Source: Lentisphaerota bacterium (GTDB lineage Bacteria > Verrucomicrobiota > Kiritimatiellia > UBA8416 > JAIOPI01). Taken from it: DNA of 64,000 nucleotides. A program made the position numbers and the translations under genes. Shown piece after piece: positions 32,653-39,993 of this stretch; the stretch's first letter is position 1, and the number at the start of each line of letters is the position of its first letter. The stretch lies in assembly GCA_021413965.1 (NCBI GenBank), contig JAIOPI010000019.1, positions 85,005 to 149,004 of the forward strand, written 5' to 3'. Below the pieces are notes generated by a model. It did not search any database, was not told the origin of the DNA, and saw only the letters and a program-made list of their open reading frames with translations.

Positions 32653-34844
32653 GGTCTTCTGGGGCGAGGGTGTCGGTCGCTGAGCAGTTCCCCTCCCTGG
32701 GAGGGGTGGCCGCAGGCCGGGGTGGGTTTCGTTCCGCCATCTTCGACGGCTCGGTCTTCCATCGCCGCCTGGCACCCGTGGACCACCGCTTCGAGTACCC
32801 GGTGCATGTCCTGGCGCTCGATCTGGACGAGCTGCCGCAGCTCCCGCGCTCCGTGCGGGGGTTCGGACACAACCGCGTGCTGCCCGTGGCCATTCATGAT
32901 CGCGATTACCTGGACGGCGCGCCGGCGCCCATCGCGCCGAGGCTGCGCGCGCAGCTGGCGCAGGCCGGGGTGGCAGCGCCGCCCGCCCGCCTCGTCCTGG
33001 TCACGGCCGCCCGCCTGTGGCACTACGTCTTCAATCCCGTCAGCTTCTACCTCGGGTTTGATGCGGACGACCAACTCTCCTGCGCGCTCGCGGAAGTGAA
33101 CAACACGTTTGGCGACCGGCACCTGTACGTCCTGCCGCGCCTGGAGCCGGGCGCTTCGCCCGGCTCGTTCATCGCCTCCGTGCCCAAGCAATTCCACGTC
33201 TCCCCGTTCAACGACCTGCAGGGCTCCTATCACTTTTCGTTTTCGTTCAGCGCCGACGCGCTCGACATCCGGGTCGACCTTCACCGCGGGGGCCAGGCCG
33301 TGTTCTGCTCGCGCCTGTACGGGCGCGGCACGCCGCTGTCCACGCGCAGCCTGTGGCGCACGGTGGGCCGTCGCCCGTGGGTGAACGCGCTGACATTTCC
33401 GCGGATCCTGGCGCAGGCCGCGTGGTTGCACTACCAGAAGAAGCTGCCTGTGTTCGCGCGGCCCGAGCCGACCAGCCCGCACACGGTGATCCGCCGGCCG
33501 CCGGGTGCGCTGGCGCGGCTCGCCACGCGCGGCTTTTGCGACGTGCTCGGCCGCATCCGGCATGGAACCTTGCAGATGACCCTGCCCGATGGCACGAGCC
33601 GCACCTTCGGGCGCGCGGACACGGGACCGCGGGAAGCGATCGTGGTCCATCGCTGGGACTTCTTCACGCGCTTGCTGAGCGCCGGGGATGTGGGGCTGGG
33701 TGAGGCCTATGTCGCCGGCGATTTCACCTCGGCCAACGTCACCGGCTTCCTGCAGCTGCTGATCGCCAACCGGCGTGAACTCTCCGACGGAAACCTGGCC
33801 CTCGCCTGGCTGAGCCGCGTGGCGAACCGCCTCGGTCACGTCCTGCGCGCGAATACGCGTCGCAAGAGCCGGCGCAATATCCACGAGCACTATGATCTCG
33901 GAAATGCGTTCTTCGAAACGTTCCTGGACCCGTCGCTGATGTACTCGTGCGCGGTGTATGGCGCTGGCGACGAGTCGCTGGAGGCGGCGCAGCAGCGCAA
34001 GATCGCGGACCTGATCGAGACGGCGCGCATCCGTCCCGAGCACCACATCCTCGAGATCGGCTCCGGCTGGGGCTCGTTTGCCATTGAGGCCGCGCGCCGC
34101 ACCGGATGCCGGGTGACCTCGCTGACCGTCTCGGACGCCCAGCACCAGCTGGCAACCGAACGGGTGCGCGCGGCCGGGCTCAGCGACCGCGTCGACATTC
34201 GCCTCTGTGACTACCGCGACATCCGGGGCTCCTTCGACCGCATTGTGTCGATCGAAATGCTGGAGGCGGTGGGTCACCGGTTCCTGGGCACATTCTTTCA
34301 TCAGTGCGGGCGCTTGCTGGCCCCCGGCGGACTCGTCGTCCTGCAGGTCATCACCATTCCTGATCACCGCTACGACGCCTATCGGCACGGTTGCGACTGG
34401 ATTCAGAAGCACATCTTTCCGGGCGGGCACCTGCCATCGCTGGCGGCCATGACCGCCGCGATGGCGACGCACAGTGAACTGGGGGTGGAACAGCTGGAGA
34501 ATGTCGGGCCGCATTACGCCACGACGCTGCGTCACTGGCGCGAGCGCTTCGACGCGGCTGAAGGCCGGGTGCGCGCACAGGGCTTCGATGATGAGTTCAT
34601 TCGCAAGTGGCGCTACTACCTCGCGTACTGCGAGGCCGCATTCGCCTCGCGCACGCTCAACACGCTGCACCTGGTGTTGACGCGCCCGAACAACGTGGAG
34701 CTGGACGCGGCCATCGCACCCACCCCGCCCTGCGGGCACCCCTCCGTGGGAGGGGATCTCAGCCGTGGTGTACCACTTCGCGTCATCGCCTCCCGGGAAG
34801 GGTGCCCGCAGGGCGGGGTGGGTGCCGCGCAGGTCCGATCGTGA
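32649..34844 (+). CDS. DUF1365 domain fused to cyclopropane-fatty-acid synthase
   Basis: The 731-residue product starts at GTG 32649, overlapping the upstream stop. Residues about 30-270 are a DUF1365 domain (VFHRRLAPVDHRFEYPVHVL, HNRVLPVAIHDRDYLDG, HYVFNPVSFYLGFDADDQLS, FHVSPFNDLQGSYHFSF). Residues about 325-700 are a CFA synthase (FTRLLSAGDVGLGEAYVAGD, RRNIHEHYDLGNAFFETFLD, HHILEIGSGWGSFAIEAARR, VSIEMLEAVGHRF, VLQVITIPDHRYD). The two are normally separate adjacent genes. The first 25 and last 40 residues (VAEQFPSLGGVAAGRGGF; PTPPCGHPSVGG to the end) are translated dispersed repeats. It likely methylates or cyclopropanates membrane lipids. Confidence 0.9.
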   Translation: MRSSGARVSVAEQFPSLGGVAAGRGGFRSAIFDGSVFHRRLAPVDHRFEYPVHVLALDLDELPQLPRSVRGFGHNRVLPVAIHDRDYLDGAPAPIAPRLRAQLAQAGVAAPPARLVLVTAARLWHYVFNPVSFYLGFDADDQLSCALAEVNNTFGDRHLYVLPRLEPGASPGSFIASVPKQFHVSPFNDLQGSYHFSFSFSADALDIRVDLHRGGQAVFCSRLYGRGTPLSTRSLWRTVGRRPWVNALTFPRILAQAAWLHYQKKLPVFARPEPTSPHTVIRRPPGALARLATRGFCDVLGRIRHGTLQMTLPDGTSRTFGRADTGPREAIVVHRWDFFTRLLSAGDVGLGEAYVAGDFTSANVTGFLQLLIANRRELSDGNLALAWLSRVANRLGHVLRANTRRKSRRNIHEHYDLGNAFFETFLDPSLMYSCAVYGAGDESLEAAQQRKIADLIETARIRPEHHILEIGSGWGSFAIEAARRTGCRVTSLTVSDAQHQLATERVRAAGLSDRVDIRLCDYRDIRGSFDRIVSIEMLEAVGHRFLGTFFHQCGRLLAPGGLVVLQVITIPDHRYDAYRHGCDWIQKHIFPGGHLPSLAAMTAAMATHSELGVEQLENVGPHYATTLRHWRERFDAAEGRVRAQGFDDEFIRKWRYYLAYCEAAFASRTLNTLHLVLTRPNNVELDAAIAPTPPCGHPSVGGDLSRGVPLRVIASREGCPQGGVGAAQVRS
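32690..32728. repeat. Dispersed repeat copy A at the start of the DUF1365-CFA gene
   Basis: cccctccctgggaggggtgg begins a 39-base unit that continues with ccgcaggccggggtgggt. Related copies are at 34718-34756 (inverted), 34787-34823 and 59311-59350. It is translated as the N-terminal leader of the fusion protein. Confidence 0.6.
34718..34823. repeat. Facing pair of dispersed repeats (copies B and C)
   Basis: Copy B (34718-34756, accccgccctgcgggcaccc followed by ctccgtgggagggg) is inverted relative to copy C (34787-34823, tcccgggaagggtgcccgca followed by gggcggggtgggt). The pair forms a large hairpin, REPIN-like. It encodes the last 40 residues of the DUF1365-CFA protein and overlaps the next gene's start region. 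Confidence 0.6.
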
Positions 34845-35311
34845 AACACGCCGTGGCCAAATTGCGAATCCTGATTGTGTCCCTGCTGCGCCAGGGCACG
34901 TCGCCCACGCCCCTGGCCGCCTGCATCGCGCTGAGCGCCGTCATCGGCGTGTTCCCAATCATCGGAGTGCCCACGCCGCTGCTCACCGTGATCGTGCTGG
35001 CGCGGCGCTGGAACCTGCCGGTCGCGCAGGCGGTGAACTACCTGGCCACCCCGTTTCAGTGGCTGCTGATCGTGCCCTGCATCCGCATCGGCGAATGGCT
35101 GCTGCGCGCCGCGCCCATCCCGCTCTCGCCCGCCGAAATCGTCGCCCGCCTGCGCGCCGCGCCGGGCGACTTCTTCCGCGATTTCTCCACCGCCGCCGCG
35201 CACGCCGTGCTCGGCTGGCTCGTCATCGGCGCGCCGCTGTTCCTGATCCTCTTCAGCCTGAGCCGCGCCATCCTCCGCCGCGCCACCCGCCGCCATTCAA
35301 CAAATATTTAA
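34841..35311 (+). CDS. DUF2062 membrane protein
   Basis: From GTG 34841, which overlaps the previous stop (GTGA), the product is 156 residues. It has the DUF2062 pattern GTSPTPLAACIALSAVIGVF-PIIG with a second segment around LATPFQWLLIVPCIRIGEWL and a third near VLGWLVIGAPLFLILFSLSR. Function in the family is unknown. It closes the plus-strand lipid operon. Confidence 0.82.
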   Translation: MKHAVAKLRILIVSLLRQGTSPTPLAACIALSAVIGVFPIIGVPTPLLTVIVLARRWNLPVAQAVNYLATPFQWLLIVPCIRIGEWLLRAAPIPLSPAEIVARLRAAPGDFFRDFSTAAAHAVLGWLVIGAPLFLILFSLSRAILRRATRRHSTNI

Positions 35312-35396
35312 CAGGCTCTTGACGCCGCCATGACAACCGCGGCGCGCACAGGGCGTATCCTGTCCCGTGGTGGAACCAGACGGAGGAGGACCCGCC

Positions 35397-35951
35397 ATGC
35401 GCACACACCGTTGTTGGCCGTTCGCTTTGCTTTTCGGCCTGGCGCTGCTCAACGCCCCGCGCGCCGATGCACAAGGTGCCCTCGAACCGCCCGGCCCCCC
35501 GGGGCCCACCATGGTCACGCTGGACCAGCTTCACAGCTCACTGGACGCCGTCAACACGGCCGTGACCGGGCTGGCGACCGCCGTCGACGAGGTGGATTTC
35601 GCGGCCATCGCAGCCGCCATGGAGATGCTGACCAACAGCCTCGCCGTGATCTCGACCCAAGCCGACCTGTTGCCCCACATGGATACCGACCTGCACGTGA
35701 TGACCAATCAGCTCGCCGTGGTGGTGACCGGCATGAATGGGTTGACGAAGTCGCTCGGCGACATGGACTGGACGGACATTCTCGACATCCGCTGGAATGT
35801 CAGTGTCTTGACGAATGTCGTGGTACATGTGGAAGCGCAACTTCAACAGATGTCCCTTGCGCTGGAAGACCAACAGGCGGACTTAGTCGAACTCCGCGCC
35901 ATCGAGGCCGAGAACAACGCGCTGTTGCGGGCCTTGACGAACAGCCCATAG
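35397..35951 (+). CDS. Secreted protein of unknown function (first of three)
   Basis: From ATG 35397 (strong CGGAGGAGGA upstream) the product is 184 residues. It has a signal peptide (RCWPFALLFGLALLNAPRAD), a short PPGPPGP segment, then long predicted amphipathic helices with many Leu/Val/Met and repeated T-N-x-[LV]-[AT]-V patterns (MEMLTNSLAVISTQ, DLHVMTNQLAVVVTG), coiled-coil-like. I do not recognise a family. It shares layout with the next gene (signal, Pro-rich linker, [LT]-x-DLH, helices ending LLRGL or LLRAL), suggesting an old duplication. Confidence 0.7.
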   Translation: MRTHRCWPFALLFGLALLNAPRADAQGALEPPGPPGPTMVTLDQLHSSLDAVNTAVTGLATAVDEVDFAAIAAAMEMLTNSLAVISTQADLLPHMDTDLHVMTNQLAVVVTGMNGLTKSLGDMDWTDILDIRWNVSVLTNVVVHVEAQLQQMSLALEDQQADLVELRAIEAENNALLRALTNSP

Positions 35952-35963
35952 GAGGACGTCGTC

Positions 35964-36539
35964 ATGCGCTCAAGCCGATTGCCGGGAGGCTGGATTCTTG
36001 CAGCGCTCGCCGGCCTGCTGATCGCCCTGCGCGCCGCGGGCCAGGGGCCGCTGCAGCCACCGTCCATGCCACAGCCGACCTGGGTCTCGCTGGCAGACCT
36101 GCATGGCGACGCGGAGAGCCTGTGGGTCCCGGTGTCCGCCTTGACCAATGGTTTCGGCCGCGTGGACTGGCGCGCCTTGGATGTCATGGCTGGCGGGTTT
36201 GTGGTCACCAATCTCTTAGTCCCGCCGATGCTGCCCGGCGACATGATCAGTCCCATTTCCATATCGAACCAGATCGCGTCCGCCGCGGTATCCATCGCGG
36301 GGTTGGCCGACAGCTTCGGCAGCATCGTTTCGATCAGCAATGGGTGGTGCGTCAGATGGGATCTGGTGGACGGGATCGAGGCGGATATGACATCCCTGAG
36401 TCATTCCGCGGATGTGTTGGCGGGCGACGTGGCGGAACTGGAGAACACGATCGCGGTGCGCGGCCAGTCGCTGCGGGCGTGGCGCGCAGCCGCGGAGACC
36501 AATCGCATGCTCCTGCGCGGGCTGAGGAGAGGACTATGA
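35964..36539 (+). CDS. Secreted protein of unknown function (second of three)
   Basis: The 191-residue product has a signal peptide (GWILAALAGLLIALRAAG), a Pro-rich stretch (GPLQPPSMPQPTWVSLADLH) and a helical remainder ending ETNRMLLRGLRRGL. It resembles the previous protein in layout and in its ends. GGAGG precedes the ATG. Its stop overlaps the next gene's ATG by four bases, so the three genes form an operon of exported proteins. Confidence 0.7.
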   Translation: MRSSRLPGGWILAALAGLLIALRAAGQGPLQPPSMPQPTWVSLADLHGDAESLWVPVSALTNGFGRVDWRALDVMAGGFVVTNLLVPPMLPGDMISPISISNQIASAAVSIAGLADSFGSIVSISNGWCVRWDLVDGIEADMTSLSHSADVLAGDVAELENTIAVRGQSLRAWRAAAETNRMLLRGLRRGL

Positions 36540-37420
36540 ATTCGGTCGCGTTCAATAGCGCCGCCGTCCTGGTGTTCCTGCTCCTCGCGGCGCGTCTCCC
36601 GGCAGAGCCCACGATCACCAGGGCCAACCGCTTCAGCCATGGCGCCAACATCGGGTGGATCGACTGGCGCCCCGGCACGAACATGGGCGCGTCAATCGGT
36701 GAGTTCTACTGTGGCGGGCAAATCTACAGCGCAAACTGCGGGTGGATCTCGCTTGGCAGCGGCAGGCCGGCGAACGGCCATGCCTTCGGTAATCAGTCCG
36801 CCGGCGATTCCGGGGTCAATATGGATGGGGCGGGCAATCTGCGCGGCTTTGCCTACGGGGCAAACATTGGCTGGATCGCCTTCGAAAGCAACGGCGCGCC
36901 GCGCGTCGACATCCTCACCGGCGCCCTCACCGGCCACGCCTATGGCGCGAACGTGGGCTGGATCTCGTTGAGCAATGCGCAAGCTTTTGTGGAAACCGCG
37001 ACGCTTGACGTGGGGCCTGACACCGACCACGACGCCATGCCGGACGCGTGGGAGTGGCGGGTGGCGGGCGGCCTGGATGCGCTGCGAGTCACGGCCGACG
37101 CCGATGCCGATGGATTGGACGATGCCGCCGAGTTTATCGCTGGCACCTCGCCGCTGAATCCGGACGATTGCCTCGCCTTCACGGGACTGGCCGTGATGAC
37201 CAATGGCGTGGCGCTCACGCTAAGTTGGGCGAGCAAACCCAATCGCCTCTATGCTGTTGAGGCGACGAGCAACCTGCTGAGCGCAGCCGCCTGGCGGGAC
37301 GACGGCAGCGGTTGGCGACGGCCGGGGACGGGTGACACCTCGCAGGCGGTCGTGTTTGTCAACGCGGCACCTGCCACTGTTTACCGGATCCAGGTGCGGC
37401 GATTCGGGATGATGCCGTGA
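36536..37420 (+). CDS. Secreted protein with GANIGWI repeats and TSP3 calcium-binding repeats
   Basis: The 294-residue product starts at ATG 36536 (GAGGAGAGG upstream). After a signal peptide (AAVLVFLLLAARLPAEP) come four repeats of the form [HY]GAN[IV]GWI-x-[WFL] (residues about 35-155, GANIGWIDW, YSANCGWIS, GANIGWIAF, GANVGWIS). Two bacterial TSP3 units follow (DTDHDAMPDAWEWR; DADADGLDDAAEFIAGTSPL), then a C-terminal domain (LSWASKPNRLYAVEATSNLL) common in exported PVC proteins. It is likely a cell-surface or extracellular calcium-binding protein. Confidence 0.82.
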   Translation: MNSVAFNSAAVLVFLLLAARLPAEPTITRANRFSHGANIGWIDWRPGTNMGASIGEFYCGGQIYSANCGWISLGSGRPANGHAFGNQSAGDSGVNMDGAGNLRGFAYGANIGWIAFESNGAPRVDILTGALTGHAYGANVGWISLSNAQAFVETATLDVGPDTDHDAMPDAWEWRVAGGLDALRVTADADADGLDDAAEFIAGTSPLNPDDCLAFTGLAVMTNGVALTLSWASKPNRLYAVEATSNLLSAAAWRDDGSGWRRPGTGDTSQAVVFVNAAPATVYRIQVRRFGMMP

Positions 37421-37478
37421 ACACGCCTGGCGTCCGTGTCGTCCACGAAAGCCGTGGTCTTCCCGGTGACGGACAGCG

Positions 37479-37853
37479 TCAGAGCGTCCGCACGATCTGA
37501 ACCAGGATATTGAAGGCGTGTTCGCGATCGCAGATGAGGTCTCGGTAGGTCTCCGAGTCGGCCTCGAACTGTTTGAAGAGAAACTGGCGGGACTCGGTGA
37601 GCTCCAGGGTGAGGCGGGGTTGGTGGGCGGGAGGATCGCCCAGCGGCTGGCGCGTGAGAGTCAGCACGTCGTTCACCAGAGTCGGGTATACCGCCGCACA
37701 GGTTTGCGAGGTGGAGATTTGCTTCACCAGGTCGAAAAGCGGGTGCAGATGTTCCCACCCCGGGCGCGCCACCAGGGCGCCATAGTAACGAATCAGCCCC
37801 AGCCATAGCGCCAGCGGTTTCTGCGCCTCGTCCCGGGGTTCAGGTGTGTTCAT
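37479..37853 (-). CDS. Small protein of unknown function
   Basis: The 124-residue product is soluble, helical and without a signal peptide (LALWLGLIRYYGALVARPGW; FDLVKQISTSQTCAAVYPTL; LELTESRQFLFKQFEADSET). I do not recognise a family. It converges with the secreted-protein operon and has a weak ribosome-binding site. Ordered codon use and an uninterrupted frame support a real gene. Confidence 0.55.
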   Translation of the reverse strand: MNTPEPRDEAQKPLALWLGLIRYYGALVARPGWEHLHPLFDLVKQISTSQTCAAVYPTLVNDVLTLTRQPLGDPPAHQPRLTLELTESRQFLFKQFEADSETYRDLICDREHAFNILVQIVRTL

Positions 37854-37873
37854 CGATGTTAAGCTCTCTGGAT

Positions 37874-38044
37874 GGAATGGCGATCAACTAAGCGCAGCCC
37901 AGAATTGCCATCCCAATCCCAATCCTGATCGTAATCGTAATCGTAATCGTAATCGTAATCGCCTCGTGTGGAATGGATTATGATTACGATTATGATTGTG
38001 ATTATGACAGGGATGGCTGCATTCGCTTAAGTAGCCGCCATTCC
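37874..38044. repeat. 171-base imperfect palindrome with GTAATC hexamer array
   Basis: Outer ends ggaatggcg / cgccattcc (37874 and 38044 edges) and inner gccatccc (37907-37914) / gggatggc (38010-38017) are inverted repeats. Inside, five exact GTAATC copies (37931-37960) face a degenerate ATTATG/ATTACG series (37977-38007), so the whole element can fold into one long hairpin. No coding content is seen. It resembles a MITE-like element with a tandem core. Confidence 0.7.
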
Positions 38045-38055
38045 CTTCTCTGGCG

Positions 38056-39126
38056 TCAGCCTTTTGCATTCATCCAGCGCCGTGCGGCGGCGAGCAGTTC
38101 GCGGCCCTCGTCAGGCGTGTCGCAAGCCGTATCGAGCATCAGGCGAGCCGGATCCAGCGCCCGCACCAGCGGCTCCACATGCTGCTTTGGAACCTGGATG
38201 TGGACAATCTTCCCCGCGGCCTGAACCTGCCGGTAGAAGTCGAGGTGTGCGGGACCGTTGGGGGGCTCGGCGGGCGTTGGGGTGTACTGCAGGACGCGAA
38301 GATACGGCAACGAGAGCAGGCGCGGTAGATGCTGGCGGGCGTCGTGCCCGTCGAGGTGATACCAGAGCGCCCCAAAGGCCCCGGCGTATAGCGCCAGTTC
38401 GGGCAGGATGAAGGTCTCGTACATCTCGGGCGAGAGCATGCAGGAGACGTCCGACTGGCACCCTTCGAAGGGGTTCGGTGCCCAGAAGGGCATCCAGCCG
38501 GCGTTGCCGTACCACATGTGATGGCGCCCGCGGATCGCGTCGTGCAGCTGCGTGCGCGCGGCGAGCAATTCGCGCGCGCCCGTCAGGATCGCCTGACGCA
38601 TCCAGTCGGGTTCGTCGATCAACGCCGTGAGAAATTGCTGTGCACCTAAGTGCATGGATATCAAATCGTTAGCCGGAAGTATCGGGGGGCGACCGATGGC
38701 AAAATCGTCGTACCCGGCCATGTCGGTCATGCGGTTATACAGGTGCAGGAATTTCTGCACCCAGGGATTTTCAGGATCGTGGACGAACGGCGAGGGACGG
38801 GTGAAATCCACGGTCATGGGGGCATGCCAGATCGTGTGGTGGTCAAAGCGCGGCGTACCGCCGAGACAAAGGACCCAGCCGCCCATGAGCAGGTAGGAGG
38901 GAATGGCCTCGCCGCCCCACCACGTATTCTCCAGCGTCGCCAGCGCGTCGGCCCACACCCAATCCGGATCGAGCCAGCGCCGTTCAGGATCAGAAGGAGA
39001 CGGTGGCCGGGGAACGCTCCTGCCACTGGGGGCGGTGACGGCGATACAGGGGCGATCCTTTACCTGTCCCCGCCAGAGCGCCGTCAGGCGTTCCTGAGCC
39101 TCAGGCCAATCGTGCTTGTACTTCAC
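38056..39126 (-). CDS. Uroporphyrinogen-decarboxylase-like protein
   Basis: From GTG 39126 (VKYKHDWPEAQERL) the product is 356 residues; a TTG at 39171 would add 15. The pattern of ALWYHLDGHDARQHLPRLLS, YLRVLQYTPTPAEPPNGPAH and the closing RLMLDTACDTPDEGRELL resembles URO-D-fold proteins and MtaA-type corrinoid methyltransferases that are common in PVC genomes outside haem synthesis. It is divergent from a PhyH gene with 134 bases between starts. The call rests on fold-level resemblance. Confidence 0.55.
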   Translation of the reverse strand: MKYKHDWPEAQERLTALWRGQVKDRPCIAVTAPSGRSVPRPPSPSDPERRWLDPDWVWADALATLENTWWGGEAIPSYLLMGGWVLCLGGTPRFDHHTIWHAPMTVDFTRPSPFVHDPENPWVQKFLHLYNRMTDMAGYDDFAIGRPPILPANDLISMHLGAQQFLTALIDEPDWMRQAILTGARELLAARTQLHDAIRGRHHMWYGNAGWMPFWAPNPFEGCQSDVSCMLSPEMYETFILPELALYAGAFGALWYHLDGHDARQHLPRLLSLPYLRVLQYTPTPAEPPNGPAHLDFYRQVQAAGKIVHIQVPKQHVEPLVRALDPARLMLDTACDTPDEGRELLAAARRWMNAKG

Positions 39127-39260
39127 TAGCGAATCAATACTGCATGAACATATTGCCGCACAATCATTCAAATTGCCAAATGGTCATCGGGCCGTTCATT
39201 TTCCACTTAAGCGTTTCGCTGGTGATTGCCGTGATCGTGCGAAAGCCGTAAGCTGCGGCC

Positions 39261-39926
39261 ATGACGGTACGCGAACAGTATGATCGGGACGGTTTTTATA
39301 AGGCCGCCGGACTCTTCTCGCCCACCGAGGCGGCCGTCCTCAAGGAGGAGACGATGGCCGTCGTGCGTGAGCGGGGTCTCGGATCCCCCGAGGGCGGTCT
39401 GACGGTGTGGATGGCCGACGCGCTTGCCCCGCCCATTCGGCGTTGTGTGTGCGATCCGCGCATCGTTCGCCTGCTCCAGAAATGCATCGGCACCAGCATC
39501 GAGTTCCTGAGCGTGAAACCGGTGTTCAAGGATGGCAAAACCACTTTCGGCTCTCCCTGGCATCAGGACTGGTTTTACTGGAAAGGCACACCGAAGACGT
39601 CCATCTGGATCGCGCTGGATGCCGCCACGCCCGAGAACGGCTGCCTGCGCGTCATTCCCGGCAGTCACACACAGCTTTTTCCGCTGCGCGATGCCGCCGG
39701 CGCGCGGGCCTTTGTCCATTGCACGGATGAGGCCCAACTTTCAGGATTCCAAATTGTGGATGTATGTATGGCGCAAGGAGATGCGCTTATATTTCATGAC
39801 CGGATCCTGCACGCATCCCATACCAACACCAGCGGGCGAGACCGTTGGTCCCTGATTCCAACCTACCGCAACGCGGCGGTTGCGGACGACTCCACTGTCT
39901 GGAAAACCGCCCTGCCTGTCGAGTGA
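39261..39926 (+). CDS. Phytanoyl-CoA dioxygenase (PhyH) family protein
   Basis: The 221-residue product shows the 2-oxoglutarate/Fe(II) dioxygenase signature: His-x-Asp in SPWHQDWFYWKGTPK, the segment LDAATPENGCLRVIPGSHT, and the distal His and Arg in LHASHTNTSGRDRWSLIPTY. It probably hydroxylates a small molecule; the substrate is unknown. The start region gives REQYDRDGFYKAAGLFS, usual for the family. Confidence 0.9.
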   Translation: MTVREQYDRDGFYKAAGLFSPTEAAVLKEETMAVVRERGLGSPEGGLTVWMADALAPPIRRCVCDPRIVRLLQKCIGTSIEFLSVKPVFKDGKTTFGSPWHQDWFYWKGTPKTSIWIALDAATPENGCLRVIPGSHTQLFPLRDAAGARAFVHCTDEAQLSGFQIVDVCMAQGDALIFHDRILHASHTNTSGRDRWSLIPTYRNAAVADDSTVWKTALPVE

Positions 39927-39993
39927 AGCACGCAAAGGTCGCAAGGGCGGATGTTCGATTCGTGCCGGCTGCGCGCCCTTGCCGAGGGGATCG

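Noticed and set aside
32592..34739. 715-codon minus-strand frame
   Set aside because: Antisense to the DUF1365-CFA fusion; high-GC shadow without domain signals.
35330..36535. Upstream half of a 696-codon plus-strand frame
   Set aside because: Out of frame with two secreted-protein genes that have signal peptides and ribosome-binding sites; only the part from 36536 is real.
37931..38007. Possible CRISPR array
   Set aside because: Repeats are 6 bases without spacers and form a palindrome; no cas genes nearby.
37884..38069. Small His/Arg-repeat protein
   Set aside because: It is translation of the GTAATC palindromic element in one frame with no start signals.
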